DNA from: Sinonovacula constricta
Lineage: Eukaryota; Mollusca; Bivalvia; Cardiida; Solecurtidae
DNA: 64,000 bases
NCBI GenBank assembly: GCA_007844125.1
Contig: CM017567.1
Span: 41,631,027 to 41,695,026 of the forward strand
Direction: 5' to 3'
Of the stretch, positions 13,101-28,100 are shown piece after piece. Numbering within the stretch: position 1 is the first letter of the stretch; each line of letters begins with the position of its first letter. Below the pieces are notes generated by a model. It saw nothing but the letters and a program-made list of their open reading frames with translations. It made no database searches and was not told where the DNA came from. The position numbers were made by a program, and so were the translations under genes.

Positions 13101-16100
13101 CACAAACTTCATTTGTTTCCAGACTGTAGCGAGACTGATGGCATGGACTCAGAAGCCTTCATTCCCAATGACCACATTTCATTCCCCAACAACGCTGCTC
13201 TGGATGATGATAGCTACAAGGATCTGCTCCGGAATCTGCTCGACCTTCCCGACAGTGGTCTAGAGGTGACCGAGCCAGTCCTAGACATCGCTGTGGTAAT
13301 CAGTCCCAGCGACTTCATAAATACCATCCGCCTACCCACACATACAAACGTGAAAAGCTTCCAAATCAGCTACAAACTTCTCACTGTTGAAGATGTCATT
13401 TTGCCTGCCGAAGATATCGACGGAAATACGGTATGTATTATTTATTTATAAGTTTACTAAGATTTAATCTGGCCAGGACTCAATTACCTGCAGTAGACAC
13501 AATAAACCACAGGAACCGCACTTTATACTTTTAGGTTATGGCCAGCCATCGGACCAGTCAGCGTAGTGCTTGTAACTTACGTATATACACACATAATTTA
13601 AAGCTGTTACGATTGTTGAGCTTCCAATGGCTAGTGAACCGTTTACGGTCCGGGTTCAAACCTCGGCAGTGTTTTACTTGAATCGCAAAGATGGTTGTTG
13701 TATGGCTTTCTCGTTGTCAATCAAGCCATTTCAGGGGGATTTTCATAACTGGTTGCCCTGATTCATGAAAATATAATTGCAGCGGTAAATGCACCATGCC
13801 AAGCATTCATGTCGTGCAATCATAATGAAGACAACATTAAATTTGCCCCGAGAGAATACCGTCTAGGTTAATTTAACGGAAAAAATAACCCAACTGACAA
13901 CTTTAACCATTTCTACTTTTAACTGTTCAGGTCTTTGCCCCGGATTATACGGTCGTCCTGGCCATCGACGGGATCACAGATATCTATATCAAGATTGAGC
14001 TTGACAATACGTATACAGTGATGACAATAGCCCTGGAGATCGTTGGTTGCTTCGAAGGTAAGGCACCCACTGGAGGTTTCATCATGACATCACTATGCCA
14101 TTTGCTTATTTTTAATTGTAGTGCACATGTATTTTTTCGATAAAACCCCAAAATCTCACCCCGATTGAAATGTTCTACCCTTTTCAGAGGTTAAAACGCC
14201 TTCTTGATTGTGTTCTGGCTCAGTCTTGAACTAAAATTGAAAAGTCAAGCCGTAACAATAAGAAGAAATTTAAGTGAAGCTCTGGATTTAAAATGCAAGC
14301 CAAGTTCATGGTGCATGAAGGGCAGAGAGTGTCATTATCATGGTAAATACCAGAGAGAATGTCATTATCATGGTAAATATCAGAGAGAATGTCATTATCA
14401 TTGTACATATCAGAGAGGGTGTCATTATCATGGTAAATACCAGAGAGAATGTCATAATCATGGTAAATATCAGAGAGAATGTCATTATCATGGTAAATAT
14501 CAGAGAGAATGTCATTATCATGGTAAATATCAAAGACAGTGTCATTATCATGGTAAATACCAGAGAGAATGTCATTATCATGGTAAATATCAAAGACACT
14601 GTCATTATGGTAAATACCAGAGAGAATGTCATTATCATTGTAAATATCAAAGACAGTGTCATTATCATGGTAAATACCAGAGAGAGTGTCATTATCATGG
14701 TAAATATCAAAGACAGTGTCATTATCATGGTAAATACCAGACAGAGTGTCATTATCATGGTAAATATCAAAGACAGTGCCATTATCATGGTAAATACCAG
14801 AGAGAATGTCATTATCATGGTAAATATCAGAGAGAATGTCATTATCATGGTAAATATCAAAGACAGTGTCATTATCATGGTAAATATTAGAGTGTCATTA
14901 TCATGGTAAATACCAGAGAGAATGTCATAATCATGGTAAATACCAGAGAGAATGTCATTATCATGGTAAATATCAAAGACAGTGTCATTATCATGGTAAA
15001 TATCAGAGTGTCATTATCATGGTAAGTAAAGAGAAAGTGTCATTATCATGGTAAGCAAAAGAGAGAGTGTCATTATCATGGTAAGTAAAAGAGAGAGTGT
15101 CATTATCATGGTAAGTAAAAGAGAGAGTGTCATTATCATTGTACATATCAGAGAGGGTGTCATTATCATGGTAAATATCAGAGAGAGTGTCATTATCACG
15201 GTAAATATCAGAGACAGTGTCATTACCATGGTAAATAAAAGAGAGAGTGTCATTATGATGGTAAATATCTGAGAGAGTGTCGTTATCATGTTACATATCA
15301 GAGTGTCATTATCATAGTAAATATCAGAGTGTCATTATCATGGTAAGTAAAGAGAGAGTGTCATTATCATGGTAAGTAAAAGAGAGAGTGTCATTATCAT
15401 GGTAAGTAAAAGAGAGAGTGTCATTATCATGGTAAATATCAGAGAGTGTCATTATCACGGTAAATATCAGAGTGTCATTATCATAGTAAATACAAGAGAA
15501 AGTGTCATTATCATGGTAAATATCAGAGAGAATGTCATTATCATGGTAAATATCAGAGAGAGTGTCATTATCATGGTAAGTAAAAGAGAGAGTGTCATTA
15601 TCATGGTAAGTAAAAGAGAGAGAGTCATTATCATGGTAAGTAAAAGAGAGAGTGTCATTATCATTGTACATATCAGAGAGGGTGTCATTATCATGGTAAA
15701 TATTAGAGTGTCATTATCATGGTAATCATAAGAGAGAGTGTCATTATCGTGGTAAGTATCGGAGAGAGTGTCATTATCGTGGTAAATATCAGAGAGAGAA
15801 AGAGAGAGAGTTTGTCATTATCATGGTAAATATCAGAGAGTCATTATCATGGTAAATATCAGAGAAAGTGTCATTATCATGGTAAGTAAAAGAGGAAGTG
15901 TCATTATCATTTTACATATCAGAGAAAGTGTCATTATCATGGTAAGTAAAAGAGAGTGTCATTATCATGGTAAATACCAGAAAGAGAGTGTCATTATCAT
16001 GGTTTATATCAGAGAGTGTCATTATTATGGTAAATATCAGAGAGAGTGTCATTATCATCCAAAATATCGGATTATTCTGGTAAATATCAGAGGGAGTGTC

Positions 16101-19100
16101 ATTATCATGGTGAGTACCAGCTCATGTTCACTGAAGTATTGTAAGAAATAACTCGGCTCAATTCAGCTCACATTGAATGAAGTATTTACAACCTGCGATG
16201 TAGATCTATTTAAATAAAAGTAATTCGCAATGTGGATTATAAGATTGATTTTGTACAAATGTAGAGGCCACTACAATATCTACGACAACAATAACACCAT
16301 CCACCAGTATGTCAACAAGCACAATTACGTCGCCTTCCACAAGTACCACAACTCAAACAAGTACTACAACGCCAACAACTACCACAACATCGCCTACAAC
16401 CACGTCATCGACAACTACAAGCACGGACACCGGTAAAAATTGGGCAGGGAGTGGCTCACTAGCACCAAGTACCTCACCATCACCTACTACAACGTCGCCG
16501 ACAACTACAAGCACGCCGACAAGTACTACAACGCCAACAACTACCACAACATCGCCTACAACCACGTCATCGACAACTACAAGCACGGACACCGGTAAAA
16601 ATTGGGCAGGGAGTGGCTCACTAGCACCAAGTACCTCACCATCACCTACTACAACGTCGCCGACAACTACAAGCACGCCGACAAGTACTACAACGCCAAC
16701 AAGTACCACAGCATCACCTACAACCACGTCGCCGACAACTACAAAAACGCCGACAAGTACCACAACGCCAACAAGTACATATGTACCACAACATCACCTA
16801 CTATATATTAAATTGGAATATAGCATGGTTGCATATTTGCAGGGACATGTATCGTCCGTTTAATACTATTGATCTAAATCTGCTTCCTTTTAAGATGTTA
16901 GAGTGTTCATATCACCATTTACATTGTTTTTCTTGCGAAATTACTAAGCGGTCTTTTATATGAATTTATATTTGCGTAGTTGTATATATAAATGGTCACA
17001 TGATGCACAGTAAGTTGGGTTTTAACACATACCGGAGCTTTGTGGAGCGTGATTTTTCCAGATTCTGGTTCTTTATGTTATAAAGATCGAAGCATATAAG
17101 CTAAGAGGTGACAAACTATTATTGTCTAATATAACTTTCTGACTTGCTACATGATGTGGACACTTCGTTTCTTGCATGTTTTTATTTTTATGCGTCAATA
17201 CATTCAAAAAATATTTAATTAAGGTAACGTCTAAGTGATAAACAGAGTGAGCGCTTTCAAACTGATGTTAGTCCGTCAAGTTGATCGCTTTGTCCCGGTA
17301 TGGATCAAGATTAACTTGTATTAATGCCTATATCACCATATTGGCTCAGTCAGTTTAATATTGTATCGTCAAATAAAGTTCAAGCAGACGCAGAGAACGT
17401 AATACAACAGACAATACAAATGGGTTAGTGAATTTTAAATAGTAGCAATCTCCGAGCTTAAACTACCATGTGTTGGATTCAGTTGCCAGTCGAGCCGAAA
17501 GTACTGGCACAGAGAGAGTTTTAAGATGAGCTCTGGAAATTTGATTGACAATGGATTGTACTAAAATCTTGACGTCTTCGCCATAACATGAGGCTTGTCG
17601 TCGCGTTGCAGAAAAATGTAGTCAGACGAAATGTTTTCGATCTTAATGCGTCTTTCTGTTAGTTTAGAATTAAGTTTGTATATGTTTGGACATCTTGCAA
17701 AAATTTGGACATGTGTTTTTGTGTATTTTGGACATATGTTTGCATAGGTTTGGTCGTGGGTTTTTGTATATTTTGGACATATGTTTGCGTATGTATGGAC
17801 GTGTGTTTTTGTATATTTTGGACATATGTTTGCATATGCTAGGACATGTGCTTTTGTATATTTCGGACATATGTTTCCATATGTTTGGACATGTGTTTGT
17901 ATTGATTTCCTCCAATCAGATACATAGAGACCTGTCGACATATGCAAGGTGGTATTAAGAACTTTATGCACATACGGCTATTTAAAAAAAAAAAAAATCA
18001 AATCATATGTATGTATATATATTGGATTTATGACTTTTTCTTTACAGAAGCCACAACGACAAGTACAACAACTACAACATCCCCAACAACTACATCTTCA
18101 CCAACAACTACCACGTCGCCAACAACGACAACCTCACCTACTACTACCACGTCGCCAACCACAACATCACCAACAACGACCACTTCACCAACAACTACAA
18201 CTTCACCTACTACTACCACGTCGCCAACAACTACAACTTCACCTACAACTACCACTTCCCCAACAACTACAACATCGCCAACAACTACATCATCACCTAC
18301 AACGACCACATCTCCAACAACTACAACGTCGCCAACAACCACAACTTCACCTACAACGACCACGTCGCCAACAACTACAACATCACCTACAACGACCACA
18401 TCGCCAACAACCACAACATCACCTACGACTACCACGTCGCCAACAACTACAACATCACCTACAACGACTACGTCGCCAACAACTACAACATCGCCAACAA
18501 CTACCACGTCGCCAACTACCACAACTTCACCTACAACGACCACGTCACCAACAACTACAACATCGTCAACAACTACCACGTCGCCAACGACCACAACTTC
18601 ACCTACAACGACCACGTCACCAACAACTACAACATCGCCAACAACTACAACATCACCAACAACTACTACGTCACCAACCACTACCACGTCACCAACAACT
18701 ACAACGTCACCTACAACGACTACGTCTCCAACAACTACAACATCACCAACAACGACCACTTCGCCAACAACTACAACTACTACTACCACGTCGCCAACAA
18801 CGACAACTTCACCTACAACGACTACGTCGCCAACAACTACAACATCGCCAACAACTACAACTTCACCTACAACTACCACATCGCCAACAACTACAACCTC
18901 ACCTACTACTACCACGTCGCCAACAACTACATCACCTACAACGACCACGTCGCCAACAACTACAACATCACCTACAACGACTACGTCGCCAACAACTACA
19001 ACATCGCCAACAACTACCACGTCGCCAACTACCACAACATCACCTACAACGACCACTTCACCAACAACTACAACTTCACCTACAACGACCACGTCGCCAA

Positions 19101-22100
19101 CAACTACAACATCACCTACAACGACCACATCGCCAACAACTACAACATCACCTACGACTACCACGTCGCCAACAACTACAACATCACCTACAACGACCAC
19201 GTCGCCAACAACTACAACATCGCCAACAACTACCACGTCGCCAACTACCACAACATCACCTACAACGACCACTTCACCAACAACTACAACTTCACCTACT
19301 ACTACCACGTCGCCAACAACTACAACTTCACCTACAACTACCACTTCCCCAACAACTACAACTTCACCTACAACTACCACTTCCCCAACAACTACAACGT
19401 CGTCAACAACTACAACATCACCTACAACGACCACTTCACCAACAACTACAACTTCACCTACAACGACCACGTCGCCAACAACTACAACTCCACCTACAAC
19501 TACCACTTCCCCAACAACTACAACATCACCTACTACTACCACTTCACCAACAACTACAACTTCACCTACTACTACCACTTCACCAACAACTACAACTTCA
19601 CCTACAACGACCACTTCCCCAACAACTACAACGTCGTCAACAACTACAACATCACCTACAACGACCACATCGCAATCAACTACAACGTCGCAAACAACTA
19701 CAACATCACCAACAACCACATCACCTACAACTACCACGTCACCAACAACCACAACTTCACCTACAACGACCACATCGCCAACAACTACAACATCACCTAC
19801 AACGACCACATCGCCAACAACTACAACATCACCTACGACTACCACGTCGCCAACAACTACAACATCATCTACAACGACTACGTCGCCAACAACAACATCG
19901 CCAACAACTACCACGTCGCCAACTACCACAACTTCACCTACAACGACCACGTCACCAACAACTACAACATCGCCAACAACTACCACGTCGCCAACGACCA
20001 CAACTTCACCTACAACGACCACGTCACCAACAACTACAACATCGCCAACAACTACAACATCACCAACAACTTCTACGTCACCAACCACTACCACGTCACC
20101 AACAACTACAACGTCACCTACAACGACTACGTCTCCAACAACTACAACTTCACCTACAACGACCACTTCGCCAACAACTACAACTACTACTACCACGTCG
20201 CTAACAACGACAACTTCACCTACAACGACTACGTCGCCAACAACTACAACATCGCCAACAACTACAACTTCACCTACAACGACCACGTCGCCAACAACTA
20301 CAACTTCACCTACAACGACCACGTCGCCAACAACTACAACATCGCCAACAACTACAACATCACCTACGACTACCACGTCGCCAACAACTACAACTTCACC
20401 TACAACTACCACGTCGCCAACAACCACAACATCACCTACAACGACCACATCGCCAACAACTACAACATCACCTACGACTACCACGTCGCCAACAACTACA
20501 ACATCACCTACAACGACTACGTCGCCAACAACTACAACATCGCCAACAACTACCACGTCGCCAACTACCACAACTTCACCTACAACGACCACGTCACCAA
20601 CAACTACAACATCGCCAACAACTACCACGTCGCCAACAACGACAACTTCACCTACAACGACCACGTCACCAACAACTACAACATCGCCAACAACTACAAC
20701 ATCACCTACGACTACCACGTCGCCAACAACTACAACATCACCTACAACGACTACGTCGCCAACAACTACAACATCGCCAACAACTACCACGTCGCCAACT
20801 ACCACAACTTCACCTACAACGACAACGTCACCAACAACTACAACATCGCCAACAACTACCACGTCGCCAACAACGACAACTTCACCTACAACGACCACGT
20901 CACCAACAACTACAACATCACCTACAACGACTACGTCGCCAACAACTACAACATCGCCAACAACTACAACTTCACCTACAACGACCACGTCGCCAACAAC
21001 TACAACTTCACCTACAACGACCACGTCGCCAACAACTACAACATCACCTACAACGACCACGTCGCCAACAACTACAACATCACCTACAACGACCACGTCG
21101 CCAACAACTACATCATCACCTACAACGACCACATCGCCAACAACTACAACATCACCTACGACTACCACGTCGCCAACAACTACAACGTCACCTACAACGA
21201 CTTCGTCACCAACAACTACAACTACTACTACCACGTCGCCAACAACGACAACTTCACCTACAACGACTACGTCGCCAACAACTACAACATCGCCAACAAC
21301 TACAACTTCACCTTCAACGACCACTTCGCCAACAACTACAACTTCACCTACAACGACCACATCGCCAACAACTACAACATCACCTACGACTACCACATCA
21401 CCAACAACTACAACATCGCCAACAACTACCACGTCGCCAACTACCACAACATCACCTACAACGACCACGTCACCAACAACTACAACATCGCCAACAACTA
21501 CAACATCAGCAACAACTACTACATCACCAACCACTACCACGTCACCAACCACTACAACATCACCTACAACGACCACTTCGCCAACAACTACTACTACCAC
21601 GTCACCAACAACGACAACTTCACCTACAACGACTACGTCGCCAACAACTACAACATCGCCAACAACTACCACGTCGCCAACGACCACAACTTCACCTACA
21701 ACGACCACGTCACCAACAACGACAACTTCACCTACAACGACCACGTCGCCAACAACTACAACTTCACCTACAACGACGACGTCGCCAACAACTACCACGT
21801 CGCCAACTACCACAACTTCACCTACAACGACCACGTCACCAACAACTACAACATCACCAACAACTACAACATCGCCAACAACTACTACTACCACGTCGCC
21901 AACAACGACAACTTCACCTACAACGACTACGTCGCCAACAACTACAACATCGCCAACAACTACCACGTCGCCAACGACCACAACTTCACCTACAACGACC
22001 ACGTCACCAACAACGACAACTTCACCTACAACGACCACGTCGCCAACAACTACAACATCACCAACAACTACTACGTCGCCAACAACTACCACGTCGCCAA

Positions 22101-25100
22101 CTACCACAACTTCACCTACAACGACCACGTCACCAACAACTACAACATCGCCAACAACTACCACGTCGCCAACGACCACAACTTCACCTACAACGACCAC
22201 GTCACCAACATCTACAACATCGCCAACAACTACTACATCACCAACCACTACCACGTCACCAACAACTACAACGTCACCTACAACGACCACTTCGCCAACA
22301 ACTGCAACTACTACGACCACGTCGCCAACAACGACAACTTCACCTACAACGACTACGTCGCCAACAACTACGACTTCACCTACAACGACCACGTCGCCAA
22401 CAACTACAACTTCACCTACAACGACTACGTCGCCAACAACTACAACATCGCCAGCAACTACCACGTCGCCAACGACCACAACTTCACCTACAACGACCAC
22501 GTCACCAACAACTACAACATCGCCAACAACTACTACGTCACCAACCACTACTACGTCACCAACAACTACAACGTCACCTACAACGACTACGTCACCAACA
22601 ACTACAACATCACCTACAACGACCACTTCGCCAACAACTACAACTACTACTACCACGTCGCCAACAACGACAACTTCACCTACAACAACTACGTCGCCAA
22701 CAACTACAACATCGCCAACAACTACGACTTCACCTACAACGACCACGTCGCCAACAACTACAACTTCACCTACAACGACCACGTCGCCAACAACTACAAC
22801 ATCACCTACAACGACCACATCGCCAACTACTACAACATCACCTACGACTACCACGTCGCCAACAACTACATCACCTTCAACGACTTCGTCGCCAACAACT
22901 ACAACTTCACCTACAACGACCACGTCGCCAACATCCACAACATCATCTACAACGACCTCGTCGCCAACAACTACAACTTCACCTACCACTACCACGTCGC
23001 CAACAACCACAACATCACCTACAACTACCACGTCGCCAACAACTACAACGTCACCAACAACTACAACATCACCTACAACGACCACGTCGCCAACAACTAC
23101 AACTTCACCTACAACGACCACGTCGCCAACAACTACAACTTCACCTACAAGGACGACGTCGCCAACAACTACAACATCACCAACAACTACTACGTCGCCA
23201 ACAACTACCACGTCGCCAACTACCACAACTTCACCTACAACGACCACGTCACCAACAACTACAACATCTCCAACAACTACAACATCGCCAACAACCACAA
23301 CTTCACCTACTACGACCACATCGCCAACAACGACAACTTCACCTACAACGACTACGTCGCCAACAACTACGACTTCACCTACAACGACCACGTCGCCAAC
23401 AACTACAACTTCACCTACAACGACTACGTCGCCAACAACTACAACATCGCCAACAACTACCACGTCGTCAACGACCACAACTTCACCTACAACGACCACG
23501 TCACCAACAACTACAACATCGCCAACAACTACAACATCACCAACAACTACTACGTCACCAACCACTACCACGTCACCAACAACTACAACTTCACCTACAA
23601 CGACTACGTCACCAACAACTACAACATCATCTACAACGACCACTTCGCCAACAACTACAACTACTACTACCACGTCGCCAACAACGACAACTTCACCTAC
23701 AACAACTACGTCGCCAACAACTACAACATCGCCAACAACTACGACTTCACCTACAACGACCACGTCGCCAACAACTACAACTTCACCTACAACGACTACG
23801 TCGCCAACAACTACAACATCGCCAACAACTACAACTTCACCTACAACGACCACGTCGCCAACAACTACAACTTCACCTACAACTACCACGTCGCCAACAA
23901 CTACAACATCACCTACAACGACCACGTCGTCAACAACTTCACCTACAACGACCACGTCGCCAACGACTACAACATCACCTACAACGACCACATCGCCAAC
24001 AACCACAACATCACCTACGACTACCACGTCGCCAACAACTACCACGTCGCCAACAACTACAACATCACCTACAACGACAACGTCGTCAACAACTTCACCT
24101 ACAACGACCACGTCGCCAACGACTACAACATCACCTACAACGACCACATCGCCTACAACCACAACATCACCTACGACTACCACGTCGCCAACAACTACAA
24201 CATCACCTACAACGACTTCATCGCCAACAACTACAACTTCACCTACAACTACCACTTCGCCAACATCCACAACTTCACCTACAACGACCACGTCGCCAAC
24301 AACTACAACTTCACCTACAACGACGACGTCGCCAACTACTACAACATCACCAACAACTACTACGTCGCCAACAACTACCACGTCGCCAACTACCACAACT
24401 TCACCTACAACGACCACGTCACCAACAACTACAACATCGCCAACAACTACCACGTCGCCAACGACCACAACTTCACCTACAACTACCACGTCCCCAACAA
24501 CTACAACATCGCCAACAACTACATCATCACCTACAACGACCACGTCGCCAACAACTACAACGTCGCCAACAACTACAACATCACCTACAACGACCACGTC
24601 GCCAACAACTGCAACTTCACCTACAACGACCACGTCGCCAACAACTACAACTTCACCTACAACGACGACGTCGCCAACTACTACAACATCACCAACAACT
24701 ACTACGTCGCCAACAACTACCACGTCGCCAACTACCACAACTTCACCTACAACGACCACGTCACCAACAACTACAACATCGCCAACAACTACCACGTCGC
24801 CAACGACCACAACTTCACCTACAACTACAACATCGCCAACAACTACATCATCACCTACAACGACCACGTCGCCAACAACTACAACGTCGCCAACAACTAC
24901 AACATCACCTACAACGACCACGTCGCCAACAACTACAACATCACCTACAACGACCACGTCACCAACAACTACAACATCACCTACAACTACAACGTCGCCA
25001 ACAACTACAACATCACCTACAACGACCACGTCGCCAACAACTACAACATCACCTACAACGACCACGTCACCAACAACTACAACTTCACCTACAACGACTA

Positions 25101-28100
25101 CGTCGCCAACAACTACAACTTCACCTACAACGACGACGTCGCCAACTACTACAACATCACCAACAACTACTACGTCGCCAACAACTACCACGTCGCCAAC
25201 TACCACAACTTCACCTACAACGACCACGTCACCAACAACTACAACATCGCCAACAACTACCACGTCGCCAACGACCACAACTTCACCTACAACGACAACG
25301 TCACCAACAACTACAACATCGCCAACAACTACAACATCACCAACAACGACTACGTCACCAACAACTACAACATCACCTACAACGACCACCTCGCCAACAA
25401 CTACAACTACTACTACCACGTCGCCAACAACGACAACTTCACCTACAACGACTACGTCGCCAACAACTGCAACATCGCCAACAACTACGACTTCACCTAC
25501 AACGACCACGTCTCCAACAACTACAACTTCACCTACAACGACCACGTCGCCAACAACTACAACATCACCTACAACGACCACGTCGCCAACAACTACAACA
25601 TCACCTACAACGACCACGTCGCCAACAACGACAACATCCCCAACAACTACAACATCGCCAACAACTACAACATCACCTACAACGACCACGTCTCCAACCA
25701 CTACAACATCCCCAACAACTACAACAACACCAACAACGACCACAACTACAGAAAGTACAACAGGTACAACGACAGGTACAACTACTCCCACATATTGCTA
25801 TGTTTCGGATGGCTCGGATGATGACATTAGGCTGGTTGGCTATGTGGAAAAGGATGGTGTATATGGCTTCACATCAGCAAGCGAGGCTGTGTATAACAAT
25901 CAGATGCTCGAGGTTGGCGTCATCATGTACAAGAGTTGCGAGGAATGGTAGGTGGTTTATGCTCCTCTGTAGTAACTGACACTTTGCTTTAAAAAGTTAT
26001 GTTGCAAAAAAATGGATCGAAATAAGTGACAATTCTATCTAGACATTTGTTTAGGATCTATCTCTTCAAGGTATCGTGTACGACCATAATTGTAACAAAG
26101 CGATGCATCCTAAAGCCCTAAGGTAAACCATTCGATGGAACTCTTAGAGATGCCGTTTTTACATAATTGTTTTGCATAAAATCAACGGAATCATTTATTA
26201 TTTTTACTTCCCTAACGTTCGACAATACAATAAACACAAAATAATACAAATACCTCATTTAATTATTGTTTCTATTAACAGGGACTACTGCAGTTTGAGT
26301 GCAATGCTAAACAGATTTAACAATATATAATGTCAAGACTTAATATTATATATTATTATATATTGTTTTATATGAAAAAATCCCTATATGGAAATTGTTT
26401 ATATTTCAAGTGAATGCAAGCCCAATGGTGTCTTGAGGTGTCAGGCAACTGGAAATTGTAAGTATTCATTATACCCATAAAATACGGTATGCCTTTTTAG
26501 CCTGTATTACCTGCCCTTGTTAAGCACTACGGCATAACGTCTTGCGAACAGATATCATACTAATATAGTCCTAACTCTACATAAGGCCACTTTCAATGCC
26601 TTTAACACTGGTCCCCGAACGAGTAAACGATGCAATGTTTGTTCAGAAGGTTTTAAGTGCTACAATTTTTTTCTATTCAAGTATAGAATGTCAAAAGCTT
26701 AGTGGTTAATTAATATGATTTTCGATTAATGCATTCGTAAATTTAATGTTACGGTTGAAGATCGTTAAACCTTTGGTTTTTAAGTCCTACCTCTAAAGCG
26801 ACATACACATTTTTAAGTGTGGAGTATATTTGTCAAACGTTGCGAAACACTACACTGGTTTCGGTCTGGTTGTAGCGTTATAGTCATGGTCCAATATTTT
26901 TGATTTAAAAGGCAAGTTTTGTAACGGAGTGTTTGTCTGCATGCTCCAGGTACCTGTATATACGGTCCGTGGAGCGACTGGGGTCAGTGCTCTGTAACAT
27001 GCGGGTCCGGCTGGAAGCGCCGAACCCGGGAGGTCGACTCGAACTATGGCGTCAGCTGTGATGAGACTCATGAAGAAAATCACTGTAAACAACCAAAATG
27101 TGAAGGTAACTTTTCAATCGCACAGCCTCGGTTATATACCTTATTAAAGCACAATAGCATCTGCAGCAACATATAAACGATAGGCTGAACTCCAACCTAA
27201 TATGTTTTGATTGCTATTTTTATCCATGTGTAACTGTCGTTTTGTTTTGATTTTTTACGTTTAAGTCTGAGGAATCTTTAAAATATTACAAACTTTTAAA
27301 CGACGGCAAACGTTATAAATAAACTTCTTGAGACTATTAACTTAATGAACACTGGACTGAACAACATGAATAAGAACGATGTATAAAAGCCGTTTAATTC
27401 CTTTTTACATGATTTGTTTATAATACACATGTCGACAGTTTGTCTCGTCGTTTAAAGTACGACTCGCCATTGCCTTGAGTGTTAATCTGGGGCGAGTGTT
27501 GCATCGTGTCACTTTACCTCGTACGATTTTTGTTGGCTTTTAACTAAAGCGCCAAGATAGGCGTTATTTTTAAATAACATTTAAACACAAAAAAGTTGAT
27601 GCAGATCATCAAAGTCGCTAAGCTACGCATATTAACTGTAAGAGCATTTAGCGCCAGTTCATTTGCTATTGTAGAATAAAAATGTTTCAAAAAGCTTAAT
27701 ATGTTGTTAACTGGGTACATTTGTAAGTGTGAATGACGCTTTTTAATTCCTAGGGCAACACAACATCCACTGTTAACAACACCTACTCAACCAATGCCGT
27801 ACAAAGTCTCTTAACAAATAATTATGGTACGACTTTAAAATGGTACGAAGTCATCAACATCCGCCTTAGCCAAGAAATCTATACAACACACAAAAAATTG
27901 AATTTATGTGACATATTTTTTCGAGTATTCCAGCAAATGTGATTGGTAATAAAATTAGTAAAATGTTGTTTGTACACAATGCTTAATTAATGGAAAAGTT
28001 TGAATTTGCTCAGTATAAATTTTAACATTGGAGTTATTGTCCTTTTATGACAGTTTAAACCAGCGGCTGTGCATATGTGTATTATGTGCATCAATGAATG

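Noticed and set aside
14204..16151. Open frames reading HYHGKYQRE, MVNIRES or MIMTLSL repeats on both strands
   Set aside because: Period of 30 bp keeps frames open; the region is an intronic minisatellite between a clear donor and a clear acceptor, with uninterrupted nucleotide-level repetition and no splice phase match.
17561..17971. Open frames over the KYTKTHVHTYANICP repeat
   Set aside because: Generated by the 45-bp intronic tandem repeat; no splice or start support.
17949..20204. Gln/His/Leu/Arg-rich open frame
   Set aside because: Shadow frame of exon 6; its start lies upstream of the acceptor and it ends at random inside the array.
18028..25791. Minus-strand 2,587-aa open frame
   Set aside because: Antisense of the exon-6 array, no independent coding evidence.
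26281..26336. Possible exon after gttctattaacag reading GACTACTGCAGT...
   Set aside because: It would break the CEEC|EC motif, has no good donor and meets TAA; direct splicing 25947 to 26411 restores a perfect VWC-type motif.
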